The position numbers were made by a program, and so were the translations under genes. A stretch of DNA of 44,557 bases from a virus, in IMG/VR virus record IMGVR_UViG_3300010160_000080, positions 1-44,557 of that record; one strand, 5' to 3'. This document shows positions 7,003 through 14,774 of this stretch, piece after piece. The notes beneath the pieces were generated by a model. The model was not told the DNA's origin. It ran no database searches and saw nothing but the letters and a program-made list of their open reading frames with translations. How positions within the stretch are numbered: the first letter of the stretch is position 1; the number at the start of each line of letters is the position of its first letter.

Positions 7003-8208
7003 TTAAGTTCTTCCAGCCAAATTTTGACGACTGAACCCCATTCTATCTACATATTTAAGACCGTGGCTAACAAAACCCTCTTGGGTGTTGGTACCATCGT
7101 CTAAATAACCTTGTACAGGGCTAGATTTTGCTGCGTTATTCAACTGCTCAACTACATTCATTTTTAAATTGTATATATCAATCCATAATTGAAACACAGC
7201 TTGTAAAGTAGGAACGCTTCCGTCTATGTATCCAGGAACATGCACTTGTTTCTGTGTTTGAGGATCAAGTGTGTCATAGCCCATTAACTTTTTCTTCATG
7301 GGTTCAGACATGTTTCGACCTGCAACAAAGTCTAAGAATCCATCAGTTAAATCATTTAAATTTCCAGCAACAATTCTTTTATTGATGTATGTAGTGAATA
7401 ACATAGTAAATGCATTTTTAGCTTGCGGAGCATTATTAAAGTACTCTGATACCTTAGCACCATATGTTCTTGCACTTTTCTTAGCATTGTTTAGTAATGT
7501 TTTATCTATCTTTATCTTAGGTGTGACTGGCATTTTAGCTGGTACAATAGCAACGTTGCTGTTATTCTTTAATGTACCAATATTACCATCTAATGGAGTA
7601 GCTTCGTCGGTAGTCATTGCTGTTGCTGGGATAAATTGATGTACTACAATACCTGCTTGTTTCCCTGTCAATTCCTCACCTGCTTCACTATTTGGATCTA
7701 CGGTGTATGTTATACCATTTGGATTAGCTTTAAATCTATATAACCCGTCTTTCCCCACTTGCAAGGGACTACTGAATAACAAATCGCCCCAATAGTAACC
7801 TTTGCTTCTGTCTGACTTTTCTAATCCGGGCCATATTTCAGATATCAATGCATGTAAGTTACTACGGTCAACACCACGTGCCTTGTCATATTGCATAAAC
7901 TGCTCGGGGCTGTATACATTGCGACCAGAACCATCACCCTTGTTGAACATATGCTTATCCATAATACTGAACTTACCGTTTGGTCCACGACCAAAAATCA
8001 ATGCCGGATACCCGTCCCATTTAATAGTAATTTTCTGTGGATTTAATGCGGTATCAACTGTTGATTGAATTGCACGTTCTGCGCCTTGACCACCATCTAA
8101 TAGCACCAGATCTTCTGGATGATCCATATGACCTTTAGCTTCAACTATTACGTTTGATATTTGATCTATTTTATTGGTTAATAACGATAGTGATTCAGCT
8201 AGGTTCAT
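7003..8208 (-). CDS. Conserved phage protein with ligase-like KxDG motif (DUF6267-like)
   Basis: A 401-residue protein. The stretch ITIKWDGYPALIFGR (K63-W-D-G66) has the form of motif I of ATP/NAD-dependent DNA and RNA ligases and capping enzymes, where the Lys is adenylylated. Later come GYYWGDLLF (about 138-145), GKQAGIVVHQF (182-192) and VPAKMPVTPKIKI (222-234), in roughly the order expected for motifs III, IV and V. Spacing differs from well-known ligases, so activity is not assured. The C-terminal 200 residues are helical and unassigned. I recognise it as resembling the phage family DUF6267, whose function is unknown to me. It overlaps the 84-aa gene start region by 14 bases. Confidence 0.6.
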   Translation of the reverse strand: MNLAESLSLLTNKIDQISNVIVEAKGHMDHPEDLVLLDGGQGAERAIQSTVDTALNPQKITIKWDGYPALIFGRGPNGKFSIMDKHMFNKGDGSGRNVYSPEQFMQYDKARGVDRSNLHALISEIWPGLEKSDRSKGYYWGDLLFSSPLQVGKDGLYRFKANPNGITYTVDPNSEAGEELTGKQAGIVVHQFIPATAMTTDEATPLDGNIGTLKNNSNVAIVPAKMPVTPKIKIDKTLLNNAKKSARTYGAKVSEYFNNAPQAKNAFTMLFTTYINKRIVAGNLNDLTDGFLDFVAGRNMSEPMKKKLMGYDTLDPQTQKQVHVPGYIDGSVPTLQAVFQLWIDIYNLKMNVVEQLNNAAKSSPVQGYLDDGTNTQEGFVSHGLKYVDRMGFSRQNLAGRT

Positions 8209-8449
8209 TGTCTCTGTTCTTCTTTAATGATTTAGAGAACCTTGACTGGTCCTTGCTTTTTATAGCACTTAGTAGTTTACGCTCTAAAATCGCTGCCTGT
8301 TCAGGTGTATAATATCTGTCAATCATTTCTAGCAAATTAATTGCACTAGTAATAATGTTGTGGCCACGGCTTTCAATAATGTGACTTGTATCACGATTAC
8401 TACCAATGGACTCTAATTCTTCCAATAGGCTGCGAGTTTGTTTTTGCAT
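8195..8449 (-). CDS. Small conserved helical phage protein
   Basis: An 84-residue protein. The core SRGHNIITSAINLLEMIDRY, followed by LSAIKSKDQSRF, is a pattern I recognise from small proteins of marine and freshwater T4-like phages, but with no known function. It is mostly helical and basic at the C-terminus. A late-like box lies 17 bases upstream with AGGAA between. Its end overlaps the start of the KxDG protein by 14 bases, so the two are likely made from one transcript. Confidence 0.65.
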   Translation of the reverse strand: MQKQTRSLLEELESIGSNRDTSHIIESRGHNIITSAINLLEMIDRYYTPEQAAILERKLLSAIKSKDQSRFSKSLKKNRDNEPS

Positions 8450-8465
8450 ATAATTATTCCTAATA

Positions 8466-8475
8466 GTATTTATTC
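8466..8475 (-). promoter_or_regulatory. Weak late promoter box (AATAAATAC)
   Basis: Minus-strand GAATAAATAC 17 bases above the ATG at 8449, then TAGGAA. It differs from the T4 late consensus in the first base. Confidence 0.35.
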
Positions 8476-8486
8476 AGTTATCCGTT

Positions 8487-9911
8487 TTATTTCTTTAAAC
8501 TATTAAGTAACGACCTCAATTTTGACCCCTGCACATCACCTACAACTTTTTTCTGTAATGGTTCTAGATACTCCCCTGTAGTTTGGTCTATAATAGGTTC
8601 AGTAGATGTGACTGTAGATTGTGGCTTTAAACGATTCATAATGTCATTTGAACTAGGCCTAGGAGTATAACTTGTTTCAGCTTCTGGATTAGGGTCTGAA
8701 ATACGCATTGTCTCAACGTTATATTCCAGTTCAATTTTCTGACCAACACCAGTGGAACTACGACTTTTCATACATTGTAATTGATACTGCCCGCGTTCAC
8801 GCATACTGCGACTTGTAAAGATACCAAACACGTTATCTGCTGTGTTAATCTTACTGATACCACCACTGATGTGACTATGATCAAATTCAATTTCATCAAC
8901 CGCTGTACGATTCAACTGACTCGCAGTAACCATCAACATACCTAATTCTTTTGCTAAGTTACGCAATTCTTCTGAAACATACTTATCTTTAACAAACAAG
9001 TCAGAAGGAGACACTTTAGCTGAAACAGGCATCAACAAGTCAAGATAATCAATCATAACAAAATCAAGCTTTTGACCAGAAGAAATTTCAAACTCTTTCA
9101 AGAAAGCACGAACATGATTGATGTTACTCTGTGCAGGTAACGATTTAATTTGATAGTTACCTGCTTTCTTACCAACCATTTTAATCAATAGTTCAGCACC
9201 CGGCACATCTCTGCGAATATCTCTTGTACTTTTGTTAGTCAACATCGCATCAGTTCTTAAACCAGTTAATTCTTCACTCAGTTCTAATGTGATGTAAACT
9301 CCATTGAGTCCTAGTTGTAACCAGTTCAATGCAATGTTCATCATAACTAATGACTTACCTGAACCCGAACCACCTGCAAAAATATTCAATTCACCTCGAC
9401 TGAAACCACCATGTAATAATTTATCAAGTTGAGGCCATCCAGTGGATACTTGTCCACCACTACTAAAATATTTGTCCAATCGTGCTGATGGGCTATCAAA
9501 GTAATCAGTACCCATATCTCTAGTTAAACTGATTTGTACAGCATCTTTAACTAGTTTTTCAATTGATTCAAACTTACCACTCTCAAGCAACTCATATGCT
9601 TTAACGATAGCACGTTCTAATTCTTGCTTCTTAGTAAATGCTTCAAACTTATCTAAGAACCATTCTTTTCTGTTATCTTTAACTTCATCTAGTAACTCAA
9701 TCTCAACACCTGTAGTTGACTTAATTATTTCACTATCGGGTAATGTTCTATATTTGTCTGAGTGTTCTCTCAATAATTCTGCCACTGGTCTAAGTGACTT
9801 ATCAAAGTTCTCTGGGTTAAAGATGTTGATTACACGTGTAAACAATTCTGCATCTGACACCATTGTTCGTAACAATGTTAGTTGCATTTCTTTACTATAA
9901 TTTTCTGACAA
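8487..9911 (-). CDS. 41: Replicative DNA helicase, DnaB/gp41-like
   Basis: A 474-residue RecA-fold hexameric helicase that unwinds DNA at the fork and works with primase. Residues 1-130 form the helical N-terminal domain. The motor has Walker A GGSGSGKS at 180-187 and Walker B FVMIDYLDLL at about 280; the HISGG sensor follows. T4 gp41 has 475 residues, so the length fits. The start is TTG at 9911, supported by AGAGGAA at 9917-9923; the next ATG eight codons in has a poorer site. The start overlaps the primase gene by 17 bases, coupling helicase and primase synthesis. The C-terminal tail is Ser/Thr/Pro-rich, as expected for partner contacts. Confidence 0.95.
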   Translation of the reverse strand: MSENYSKEMQLTLLRTMVSDAELFTRVINIFNPENFDKSLRPVAELLREHSDKYRTLPDSEIIKSTTGVEIELLDEVKDNRKEWFLDKFEAFTKKQELERAIVKAYELLESGKFESIEKLVKDAVQISLTRDMGTDYFDSPSARLDKYFSSGGQVSTGWPQLDKLLHGGFSRGELNIFAGGSGSGKSLVMMNIALNWLQLGLNGVYITLELSEELTGLRTDAMLTNKSTRDIRRDVPGAELLIKMVGKKAGNYQIKSLPAQSNINHVRAFLKEFEISSGQKLDFVMIDYLDLLMPVSAKVSPSDLFVKDKYVSEELRNLAKELGMLMVTASQLNRTAVDEIEFDHSHISGGISKINTADNVFGIFTSRSMRERGQYQLQCMKSRSSTGVGQKIELEYNVETMRISDPNPEAETSYTPRPSSNDIMNRLKPQSTVTSTEPIIDQTTGEYLEPLQKKVVGDVQGSKLRSLLNSLKK

Positions 9912-10866
9912 TTTTATTCCTCTGTATTTCTATTTTTATCTTGTTCATTGTTGCTGATTCTAATATACTCAATAGTGTTGCTAGTCTACCATATTTAACA
10001 ACTGCATCGTTTACATCTTTTACATCGACATCCCAATAAGGAATGCTTACACTATATCCTAACTCTAATGCTCTTTCACAAGTAGCTAAGCCGGTCTTGT
10101 CGTGATCTGGAACAAAAATAATTTTTCTGTTTAGTTGTGCCAATAACTCTGCTTGGTCATCGTTGATTGTATTGTGTGTTAATGCACATGCACCTAAACT
10201 TAATGCATCAAATATTCCCTCGACTAAAATACAAACTGATTGGTCTGATTTCTGAAAGTCATAACCAAACACGTAGCCCGGCTGCTGTTCATTGATGTAT
10301 TTTGGAATCTTGTTGTCTAAGAATCTACTTGTATGTCCTACAATTTTATTCTTATATGTGTATGGTATAATGATACGATTCCCCATTCGACCTTGCTCAG
10401 TGGGTGTAATCATAAAGGGATATTCACTACTACTTATACCTCTAGTTTTCAAATATTCTACATATACTTTGTGTAATTCATTGTTTTGATCAAGTAAGTC
10501 AGCATCAGGAAGTTCATGGTCTTTAAACTTGATTTTCTTTTCTTTTTTCTTAGGTGCTAAATCTACAAAGTCTTTTTGTAAAACACTTTCCATGCTCCAC
10601 TTTTGAATCTGTGTCTCATCTACACCGCACCAGATTAATAATTGCTTTGTATTTTTTGTGATTGATGTACCCAATCTGAATCCACACTTGAAGCCACAAT
10701 TGAAACAATGCATTGACCAATTAGTAGTGCCATCAAACTTGATACCGCCTCGACTTCTGCGATCGGCTTTGTGCCCACGATGATGACAGCATACAGCATT
10801 GAAGCTATGCCAACCACTACCCGTGAGTTTTCTTTTGCCTGGAATTATAGACAGAATATCGAACAT
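9895..10866 (-). CDS. 61: DNA primase, TOPRIM type (gp61-like)
   Basis: A 323-residue primase that lays RNA primers for lagging-strand synthesis. The N-terminus has a zinc-ribbon-like set of ligands: CCHH at 26-29, then CFNCGFKCG with C54, C57 and C61. The TOPRIM core has VEGIFDALSLGA (catalytic Glu) and FVPDHDKTG (DxD) at about 215-260. T4 gp61 is 342 residues. A good sigma-70-like promoter lies just upstream, and the stop overlaps the helicase start, as in a primase-helicase module. The order primase then helicase on the transcript is seen directly. Confidence 0.93.
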   Translation of the reverse strand: MFDILSIIPGKRKLTGSGWHSFNAVCCHHRGHKADRRSRGGIKFDGTTNWSMHCFNCGFKCGFRLGTSITKNTKQLLIWCGVDETQIQKWSMESVLQKDFVDLAPKKKEKKIKFKDHELPDADLLDQNNELHKVYVEYLKTRGISSSEYPFMITPTEQGRMGNRIIIPYTYKNKIVGHTSRFLDNKIPKYINEQQPGYVFGYDFQKSDQSVCILVEGIFDALSLGACALTHNTINDDQAELLAQLNRKIIFVPDHDKTGLATCERALELGYSVSIPYWDVDVKDVNDAVVKYGRLATLLSILESATMNKIKIEIQRNKIVRKL

Positions 10867-10872
10867 TTAGTT

Positions 10873-10901
10873 AGTATAACAGATATTGTTACACTATTCA
10901 A
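10873..10901 (-). promoter_or_regulatory. Sigma-70-like promoter for primase-helicase
   Basis: Minus strand: -35 TTGAAT (10896-10901), 17-bp spacer, -10 TATACT (10873-10878), 6 bases above the primase ATG. It suits early host-polymerase transcription. The leader would be very short. Confidence 0.55.
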
Positions 10902-10911
10902 CAGTATTGGC

Positions 10912-11697
10912 TTATCTTGACCAGAGATTGGTAACCACACCAGCATTACTTACAAATGTCATACGAATATAAGGATGATATCCTCGTACCAAATAACCTT
11001 CTGTTGAAGTTTGGTCTACATAATCATATATGTCACTGACTAAGTACCAATTGCCATCCACAATTGTAGAACCCTCAATGAATACATTACCATAGAAGTC
11101 TGTATATGTAGCTTGTAATGATAAGACTGGGTTATCGTTTGTACTAATAACACTACTACAATAGATAGTACTGTTTGGATTAGGGTTTACATAATTGTTA
11201 GGGATCCAATTTGTATTCGCAAATTCCTGTCCATCAGGAATAGTAATAGGCATGCTTGGAACAAAGCTAGGTAATATACTGTTAACAATATTAAGATCAC
11301 CGCGCCCACCTGCATTTTGATCCACAAACACAGGGAAATCAAACGATCCTACAGGGATCTCAAGTGTATAATAGCATTTCTGAGGTACAATATCTTCTAA
11401 TTCAGCGGGTGTTATGTATAGTGAGGCAATGCCAGTCAATGGTAACTGTAATGTCAGTGCTTTCTTAATTAATACCTGATTACCCTCATAATTAATAATT
11501 CTTACTGTAATCTCCTTACCTGTAATATTAACAGGTTTTTGTTCTTGGTTCAAGAACTGAAACTGAATTTGATTGTCTACACCTTTGTGTAGAGTTAAAG
11601 GTTTGGCATACTGAGGCATATAGCTCCTAGGAGAAGTTCCTGATAAAAGAATAACGATTTGTCGCTGCGTATAAACGAATACTTGAGTTGAGTACAT
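10912..11697 (-). CDS. Virion structural protein (baseplate/neck-type, BppU-like N-terminus)
   Basis: A 261-residue beta-rich protein. After a short lead, the segment TLHKGVDNQIQFQFLNQ and the following strands (ITVRIINYEGNQVLIKKAL) resemble the N-terminal Ig-like attachment domain of BppU-type baseplate proteins. The rest is Asn/Ser/Thr-rich with strands (YTDFYGNVFIEGSTIVD). The start is uncertain. ATG 11697 keeps the sequence YSTQVFVYTQRQ, which reads like real coding sequence, but a late box abuts it. ATG 11619 has a perfect AGGAG four bases before it and would give 235 residues. No enzyme motif is seen. The structural role is inferred from fold pattern and late promoter. Confidence 0.7.
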   Translation of the reverse strand: MYSTQVFVYTQRQIVILLSGTSPRSYMPQYAKPLTLHKGVDNQIQFQFLNQEQKPVNITGKEITVRIINYEGNQVLIKKALTLQLPLTGIASLYITPAELEDIVPQKCYYTLEIPVGSFDFPVFVDQNAGGRGDLNIVNSILPSFVPSMPITIPDGQEFANTNWIPNNYVNPNPNSTIYCSSVISTNDNPVLSLQATYTDFYGNVFIEGSTIVDGNWYLVSDIYDYVDQTSTEGYLVRGYHPYIRMTFVSNAGVVTNLWSR

Positions 11698-11701
11698 ACT
11701 G

Positions 11702-11744
11702 ATATTTATCAAAATATATTAACCACTCACCCAATGATAAATAT
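11702..11744. promoter_or_regulatory. Back-to-back divergent late promoter boxes
   Basis: Minus-strand GATAAATAT at 11702-11710 and plus-strand GATAAATAT at 11736-11744 face away from each other across 25 bases. They serve the virion gene to the left and the small plus-strand gene to the right. Identical 9-mers in both directions make chance unlikely. Confidence 0.6.
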
Positions 11745-11763
11745 TTCGGTCAATATAATACTA

Positions 11764-12144
11764 ATGATTCAAAACGAATTTTTCAAAAAACTAAGCGAAA
11801 ATCATCCTTTCATCACTATATGTTCCTACGCTAATCAGGATTATGTAGGAATTGTTCAAAACAGGGATGATGTTGTCACCACTATCTATGATTATGGTGC
11901 AATAGTAGACCCCTTAATTAAGGAGAAATTCTTAGAATTAGGTGATATATGGTGGTGGGAATCTAACAGATTGATTCCTATTAATTTGTTTCTTAAGGAC
12001 GACTGGATTATTTTCAAGCCCTATATAAGAACATTTCACAACAAAACATTGACTATTGTTCATGGTCCTGCTTGTAGTATCAGTGAACTACATAAACGCA
12101 GAACAAAACGCCGCAGTATCACTCTTGTACGAAGGATGCAGTAA
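11764..12144 (+). CDS. Small conserved hypothetical, plus strand
   Basis: A 126-residue protein starting MIQNEFFKKLSENHPF. An in-frame ATG at 11734 lies inside the late-promoter box, so the ATG at 11764 is preferred. The protein has an aromatic core (GDIWWWESNRLIPINLF, KDDWIIFKPYI) and a very basic C-terminus (HKRRTKRRSITLVRR) that could bind nucleic acid. It is one of only two plus-strand genes here and converges with the DnaE-like gene, overlapping its 3' end by 26 bases; transcripts would be antisense there. Function is unknown. Confidence 0.65.
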   Translation: MIQNEFFKKLSENHPFITICSYANQDYVGIVQNRDDVVTTIYDYGAIVDPLIKEKFLELGDIWWWESNRLIPINLFLKDDWIIFKPYIRTFHNKTLTIVHGPACSISELHKRRTKRRSITLVRRMQ

Positions 12145-12700
12145 GTAAGTTCATGTGAACTGCAACTAACCATGCATAACCAATTGCATGTGCCTTCTTA
12201 AAGGCATATCCATCATCTCCCTTGTCCCACACAGTCTGACTCACTTCTTTCCAATTCTTCCCAATCAAATGTTTCTTTGCCGGTCTAATCAATGCTAAAA
12301 ACATTGCTAGTCTAGGGATACTATTGACAGGTTCAGGCATCTTCTGAATAGATTGATAGTGATTGCCCAGATGAATTAGTTTTTCAACAAATACTCTGTC
12401 ATTTAACTTAGACCAATTGGGATCTATCATCAACTCTATCAAATGATTTTCATCACGTACTTGATTATATACATGAACATTCAATAAATCTAGTTTAAAA
12501 TATCCTCTTTTGTCTGCTTCAACATAATCTATGCTTGCCATATCCCTTACAGGATCATAGGGGATATCAGTGACATACACACCAGTAGCATGATGACGTA
12601 TAGGATTAACATTACGCATTGCAGCCCTAGTGTGAGGTATCAACTTCAATAAATCATCCCTTGAGCCAAAGTCAATATCAATGTCTGAATCAATTTTCAT
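12119..12700 (-). CDS. Miniature DnaE-like (C-family DNA polymerase motif) protein
   Basis: A 193-residue protein that carries, in order, the landmark motifs of bacterial DNA polymerase III alpha. SDIDIDF (5-11) matches DnaE PDFDVDF with both catalytic Asp (D8, D10). RHHATGVYVT (35-44) matches the KHAGGVVIA segment. GYFKLDLLN (66-74) matches GLVKFDFLG with the third Asp (D71). ALIRP (136-140) matches ALFRPGP, and YAFKKAHAIGYAW (165-177) matches FNKSHSAAYA. DnaE needs about 550 residues for the same span, and there is no PHP, fingers-insert or OB region here. It may be a minimal polymerase, a nucleotide-binding relic or a regulator. It is coupled by ATGA to the exonuclease gene upstream, echoing the alpha-epsilon pair. 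Confidence 0.7.
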   Translation of the reverse strand: MKIDSDIDIDFGSRDDLLKLIPHTRAAMRNVNPIRHHATGVYVTDIPYDPVRDMASIDYVEADKRGYFKLDLLNVHVYNQVRDENHLIELMIDPNWSKLNDRVFVEKLIHLGNHYQSIQKMPEPVNSIPRLAMFLALIRPAKKHLIGKNWKEVSQTVWDKGDDGYAFKKAHAIGYAWLVAVHMNLLTASFVQE

Positions 12701-13245
12701 CGTGATAGTACCAGTCCGGCTTTAATCAATTTTACATAACCTTGTTGAACGACCATTGCCTGTCGTTCTGCATCTTCTACCGCTTTGTGTGTAGTGACAT
12801 GTCCACCGTCTTTTAAATTCACATTAGTAATATCATATAGTGTTCGTGTATCTCTGATATCCCAAAAGTTCCAGGGTGTGTTCTTACCAAGTTGTTTCCA
12901 AGCATGATCCATGACTACTACATCAAAGCTTGCTCCGTTACTCCATGCACACTTGCTACGATTCCAACAGAACTTATATAGTTGATTCATTGCTTGTTCA
13001 AATGATACACGGTCTCTGTCGCCCATAGCTTCTTCAATTGCTTCTAGACTTTGCTTACCCCACCATTCCATTGTAGCATCGTTGATACTACGATTGTATT
13101 TTTCTGTTTGATCCTCAATCGTAGGTCGAATCTCAATCTTATCAATAATGCCATGACCACGTGGGTCAAATAATACTGCACCAATAGTTAGAATCACACA
13201 GTCTGGTGTTGTGTCTAGTGATTCAATGTCAATCATTACATCCAT
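12697..13245 (-). CDS. DEDD-family 3'-5' exonuclease (DexA/RNase T-like)
   Basis: A 182-residue RNase H-fold exonuclease. Motif I is MIDIESLDT (D6, E8), motif II is in WSNGASFDVVVMD at about 102-114, and motif III is HKAVEDAERQA at about 154-164 with the DEDDh His and final Asp. This pattern is that of phage DexA and Rv2179c-like enzymes that remove nucleotides from 3' ends. It is shorter than T4 DexA (about 227 residues). It starts one base after the stop of the upstream small gene and its stop overlaps the DnaE-like gene, so it could serve as a proofreading partner. That pairing is inference. Confidence 0.88.
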   Translation of the reverse strand: MDVMIDIESLDTTPDCVILTIGAVLFDPRGHGIIDKIEIRPTIEDQTEKYNRSINDATMEWWGKQSLEAIEEAMGDRDRVSFEQAMNQLYKFCWNRSKCAWSNGASFDVVVMDHAWKQLGKNTPWNFWDIRDTRTLYDITNVNLKDGGHVTTHKAVEDAERQAMVVQQGYVKLIKAGLVLSR

Positions 13246-13246
13246 G

Positions 13247-13597
13247 TTATGCCTTTAATATTTTCCATACATATTTTTTTTCTAGTATGTCTTGAAATTT
13301 TCTTGCTTCACTTTCTTCGTGAAACACCGCTCCTCTAATCTCATACATCTGTTCTAAGTAATCACCGTATTCATGTCTAGTATCTTGATACCACTCTATA
13401 GCATCAATCCATAATGTATCATACTCACCACTGTTAAGCATTATTGCTAATCCTGCTTGGTTACATTTTACTTCACCAAACAATATATCTAACAATTTTA
13501 TATTAGATACACTATCTCTAATGTTTTTAAATGTAGGCCACGTTACTACCCAATTGTTGTTTGGTAAATCGTTTATGATGAAAGGTGAGTTGTTCAT
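13247..13597 (-). CDS. Small array protein 8 of 8
   Basis: A 116-residue protein, the last and longest of a run of eight small coupled genes. It has DTLWIDAIEWYQDTRHEYGD, and then AVFHEESEARKFQDILEKKY near the C-terminus. That ending recalls the strand, acidic-turn and helix end of its upstream relatives but extends past it and lacks the LRW tail. The ATG at 13597 overlaps the upstream stop (ATGA), and its own stop lies one base before the exonuclease ATG. No known domain is recognised. Relationship to the array is weaker than for members 1, 2 and 4. Confidence 0.6.
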   Translation of the reverse strand: MNNSPFIINDLPNNNWVVTWPTFKNIRDSVSNIKLLDILFGEVKCNQAGLAIMLNSGEYDTLWIDAIEWYQDTRHEYGDYLEQMYEIRGAVFHEESEARKFQDILEKKYVWKILKA

Positions 13598-13866
13598 TGA
13601 AATTTCAGTAGAAACACAATGTATTTCTTTTCGTCCATGATTTTATATCCATCTGTTATATTACCATTGACTATCTGCATCTTAATGCCATACTTTTCTT
13701 CTATATAATCTTCAAAATCAAACGCATCAAATTGACCATTCTTGGCATCCTGCATATACTCAACACGAACTTTTTTCAATGCGGCCCAATAGTCCCATCT
13801 TTTCTTGCGAAAATTTATATTAGGATCATCGTCATCGTAATCTTGTAGATGCGGTATAGTAGTCAT
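13594..13866 (-). CDS. Small array protein 7 of 8
   Basis: A 90-residue protein with start MTTIPHLQDYDDDD; a TTG seven codons upstream is rejected because ATG 13866 makes the ATGA junction used throughout the array. It is Asp-rich at the start, then helical (FDAFDFEDYIEEKYGIKM), and ends YKIMDEKKYIVFLLKFQ. The end fits the array pattern of a strand, acidic or Lys turn and an aromatic-Leu helix. No enzyme motif is present. Function unknown. Confidence 0.62.
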   Translation of the reverse strand: MTTIPHLQDYDDDDPNINFRKKRWDYWAALKKVRVEYMQDAKNGQFDAFDFEDYIEEKYGIKMQIVNGNITDGYKIMDEKKYIVFLLKFQ

Positions 13867-14075
13867 TTGTATAATAGCTCGAACCAAGTAGCTAGTTCAT
13901 CTTTGTAAAAAGTAAAGATTGTTTGTTTAGGAACTTCTCCTATCATATCATCCCATTTAGTTTTATAATACGCAAAGTCATAATCAGTTCCCTGAACATA
14001 TCCCTTACTTCGTAATTCTTTAACTATATCCATGATATCATTTACTGACTTGTCTTTAACTGTAATTCTAATCAT
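13863..14075 (-). CDS. Small array protein 6 of 8
   Basis: A 70-residue protein: MIRITVKDKSVNDIMDIV, a helix with KELRSKGY, and an ending IFTFYKDELATWFELLYK. The F-x-F, acidic, WF-x-L ending is that of the array family. The small alpha/beta layout could be a ferredoxin-like fold. ATG 14075 overlaps the upstream TGA and its own TGA overlaps the next ATG, so translation is chained. Function is not recognised. Confidence 0.63.
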   Translation of the reverse strand: MIRITVKDKSVNDIMDIVKELRSKGYVQGTDYDFAYYKTKWDDMIGEVPKQTIFTFYKDELATWFELLYK

Positions 14076-14293
14076 GAGGCAAACATTAATGTAAAGAGAG
14101 TGGCGTAACGTTCATCTTCTAATGTAAGATACCATGTTTTATTTACCATACCCGAATCCCATTCTGTTTTTGCTAACCAGCCTTGTCCACCTATACTAGC
14201 ATGTGTATAGTGCATTCGTGGCCCTACATTCTTAGCAAGCCATTGTTCTTGTTCACTAGAAAGATGGTTACGAGGTAATGTTATCTTTATCAC
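14072..14293 (-). CDS. Small array protein 5 of 8 (GTG start)
   Basis: A 73-residue protein beginning MIKITLPRNHLSSEQEQWL. The start is GTG at 14293, forming a GTGA overlap with the upstream stop and preceded by GAGGTGGAA; a longer GTG frame would overlap more and break the pattern. It ends TWYLTLEDERYATLFTLMF, a variant of the array ending with Phe and Met in place of LRW. The first strand IKITLP resembles MIRITVK of the next gene. Function unknown. Confidence 0.62.
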   Translation of the reverse strand: MIKITLPRNHLSSEQEQWLAKNVGPRMHYTHASIGGQGWLAKTEWDSGMVNKTWYLTLEDERYATLFTLMFAS

Positions 14294-14538
14294 TTCCACC
14301 TCAAGATGAACCACTCAGCGTCTTGGGCTTTTTCAAAAGCAAATTTAACACCATAATTCCTATACTCGCCCGTACAATTATCATTACACCAGTTTTCAAT
14401 ATCAACAGCGTGATAACGACTATCAAATGGTGCTAATTCTACCCTTATGTATTTTAACACATCAATTATTATATCATAATCCATTTCTCTAGCCATATCA
14501 CTTGATAGTTTATCTAGCATCTCTTGTTCAATATTCAT
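14290..14538 (-). CDS. Small array protein 4 of 8, LRW type
   Basis: An 82-residue protein. A helical N-terminal half (MLDKLSSDMAREMDYDIIID) is followed by DIENWCNDNCTGEY and the ending VKFAFEKAQDAEWFILRWK. This ending, F-x-F, D-A-x-W-F-x-L-R-W, is the clearest form of the array motif. The ATG shares one base with the upstream TAA (TAATG). The pattern DxENWC also appears in member 2. Two cysteines in the middle are not conserved in all members. No known family recognised. Confidence 0.66.
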   Translation of the reverse strand: MNIEQEMLDKLSSDMAREMDYDIIIDVLKYIRVELAPFDSRYHAVDIENWCNDNCTGEYRNYGVKFAFEKAQDAEWFILRWK

Positions 14539-14774
14539 TAAAAACTCAATTTACATAGTATTACATCACGCTCATACCTAAATTTAAGTTGTATAAGCCC
14601 TCTAGTGATTCGCCATCTAGCATGGCGCTCACAGTTATCTATTCTATTATACAGCCATTCTAATACTTCTTCATATGATAAGGGAAAATCCATTCGAACA
14701 TGTATTTCATATTCATGCCAACCCGGATCAGTTTCTTCCCAATCACGATGTTGGTCAAAGTTTTGAACTCTCAT
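14538..14774 (-). CDS. Small array protein 3 of 8
   Basis: A 78-residue protein starting MRVQNFDQHRDWEE at ATG 14774, which makes the ATGA overlap; frames starting farther upstream are rejected because they lie inside member 2. It has LSYEEVLEWLYNRI, parallel to DMENWCIK of member 2, and ends IQLKFRYERDVILCKLSF. The helix-Trp then strand-helix layout fits the array, although the LRW tail is replaced by KLSF. Function unknown. Confidence 0.62.
   Translation of the reverse strand: MRVQNFDQHRDWEETDPGWHEYEIHVRMDFPLSYEEVLEWLYNRIDNCERHARWRITRGLIQLKFRYERDVILCKLSF

Noticed and set aside
10635-10817. Minus-strand 60-aa frame inside primase
   Set aside because: Out of frame within the zinc-finger coding region of a firmly identified gene.
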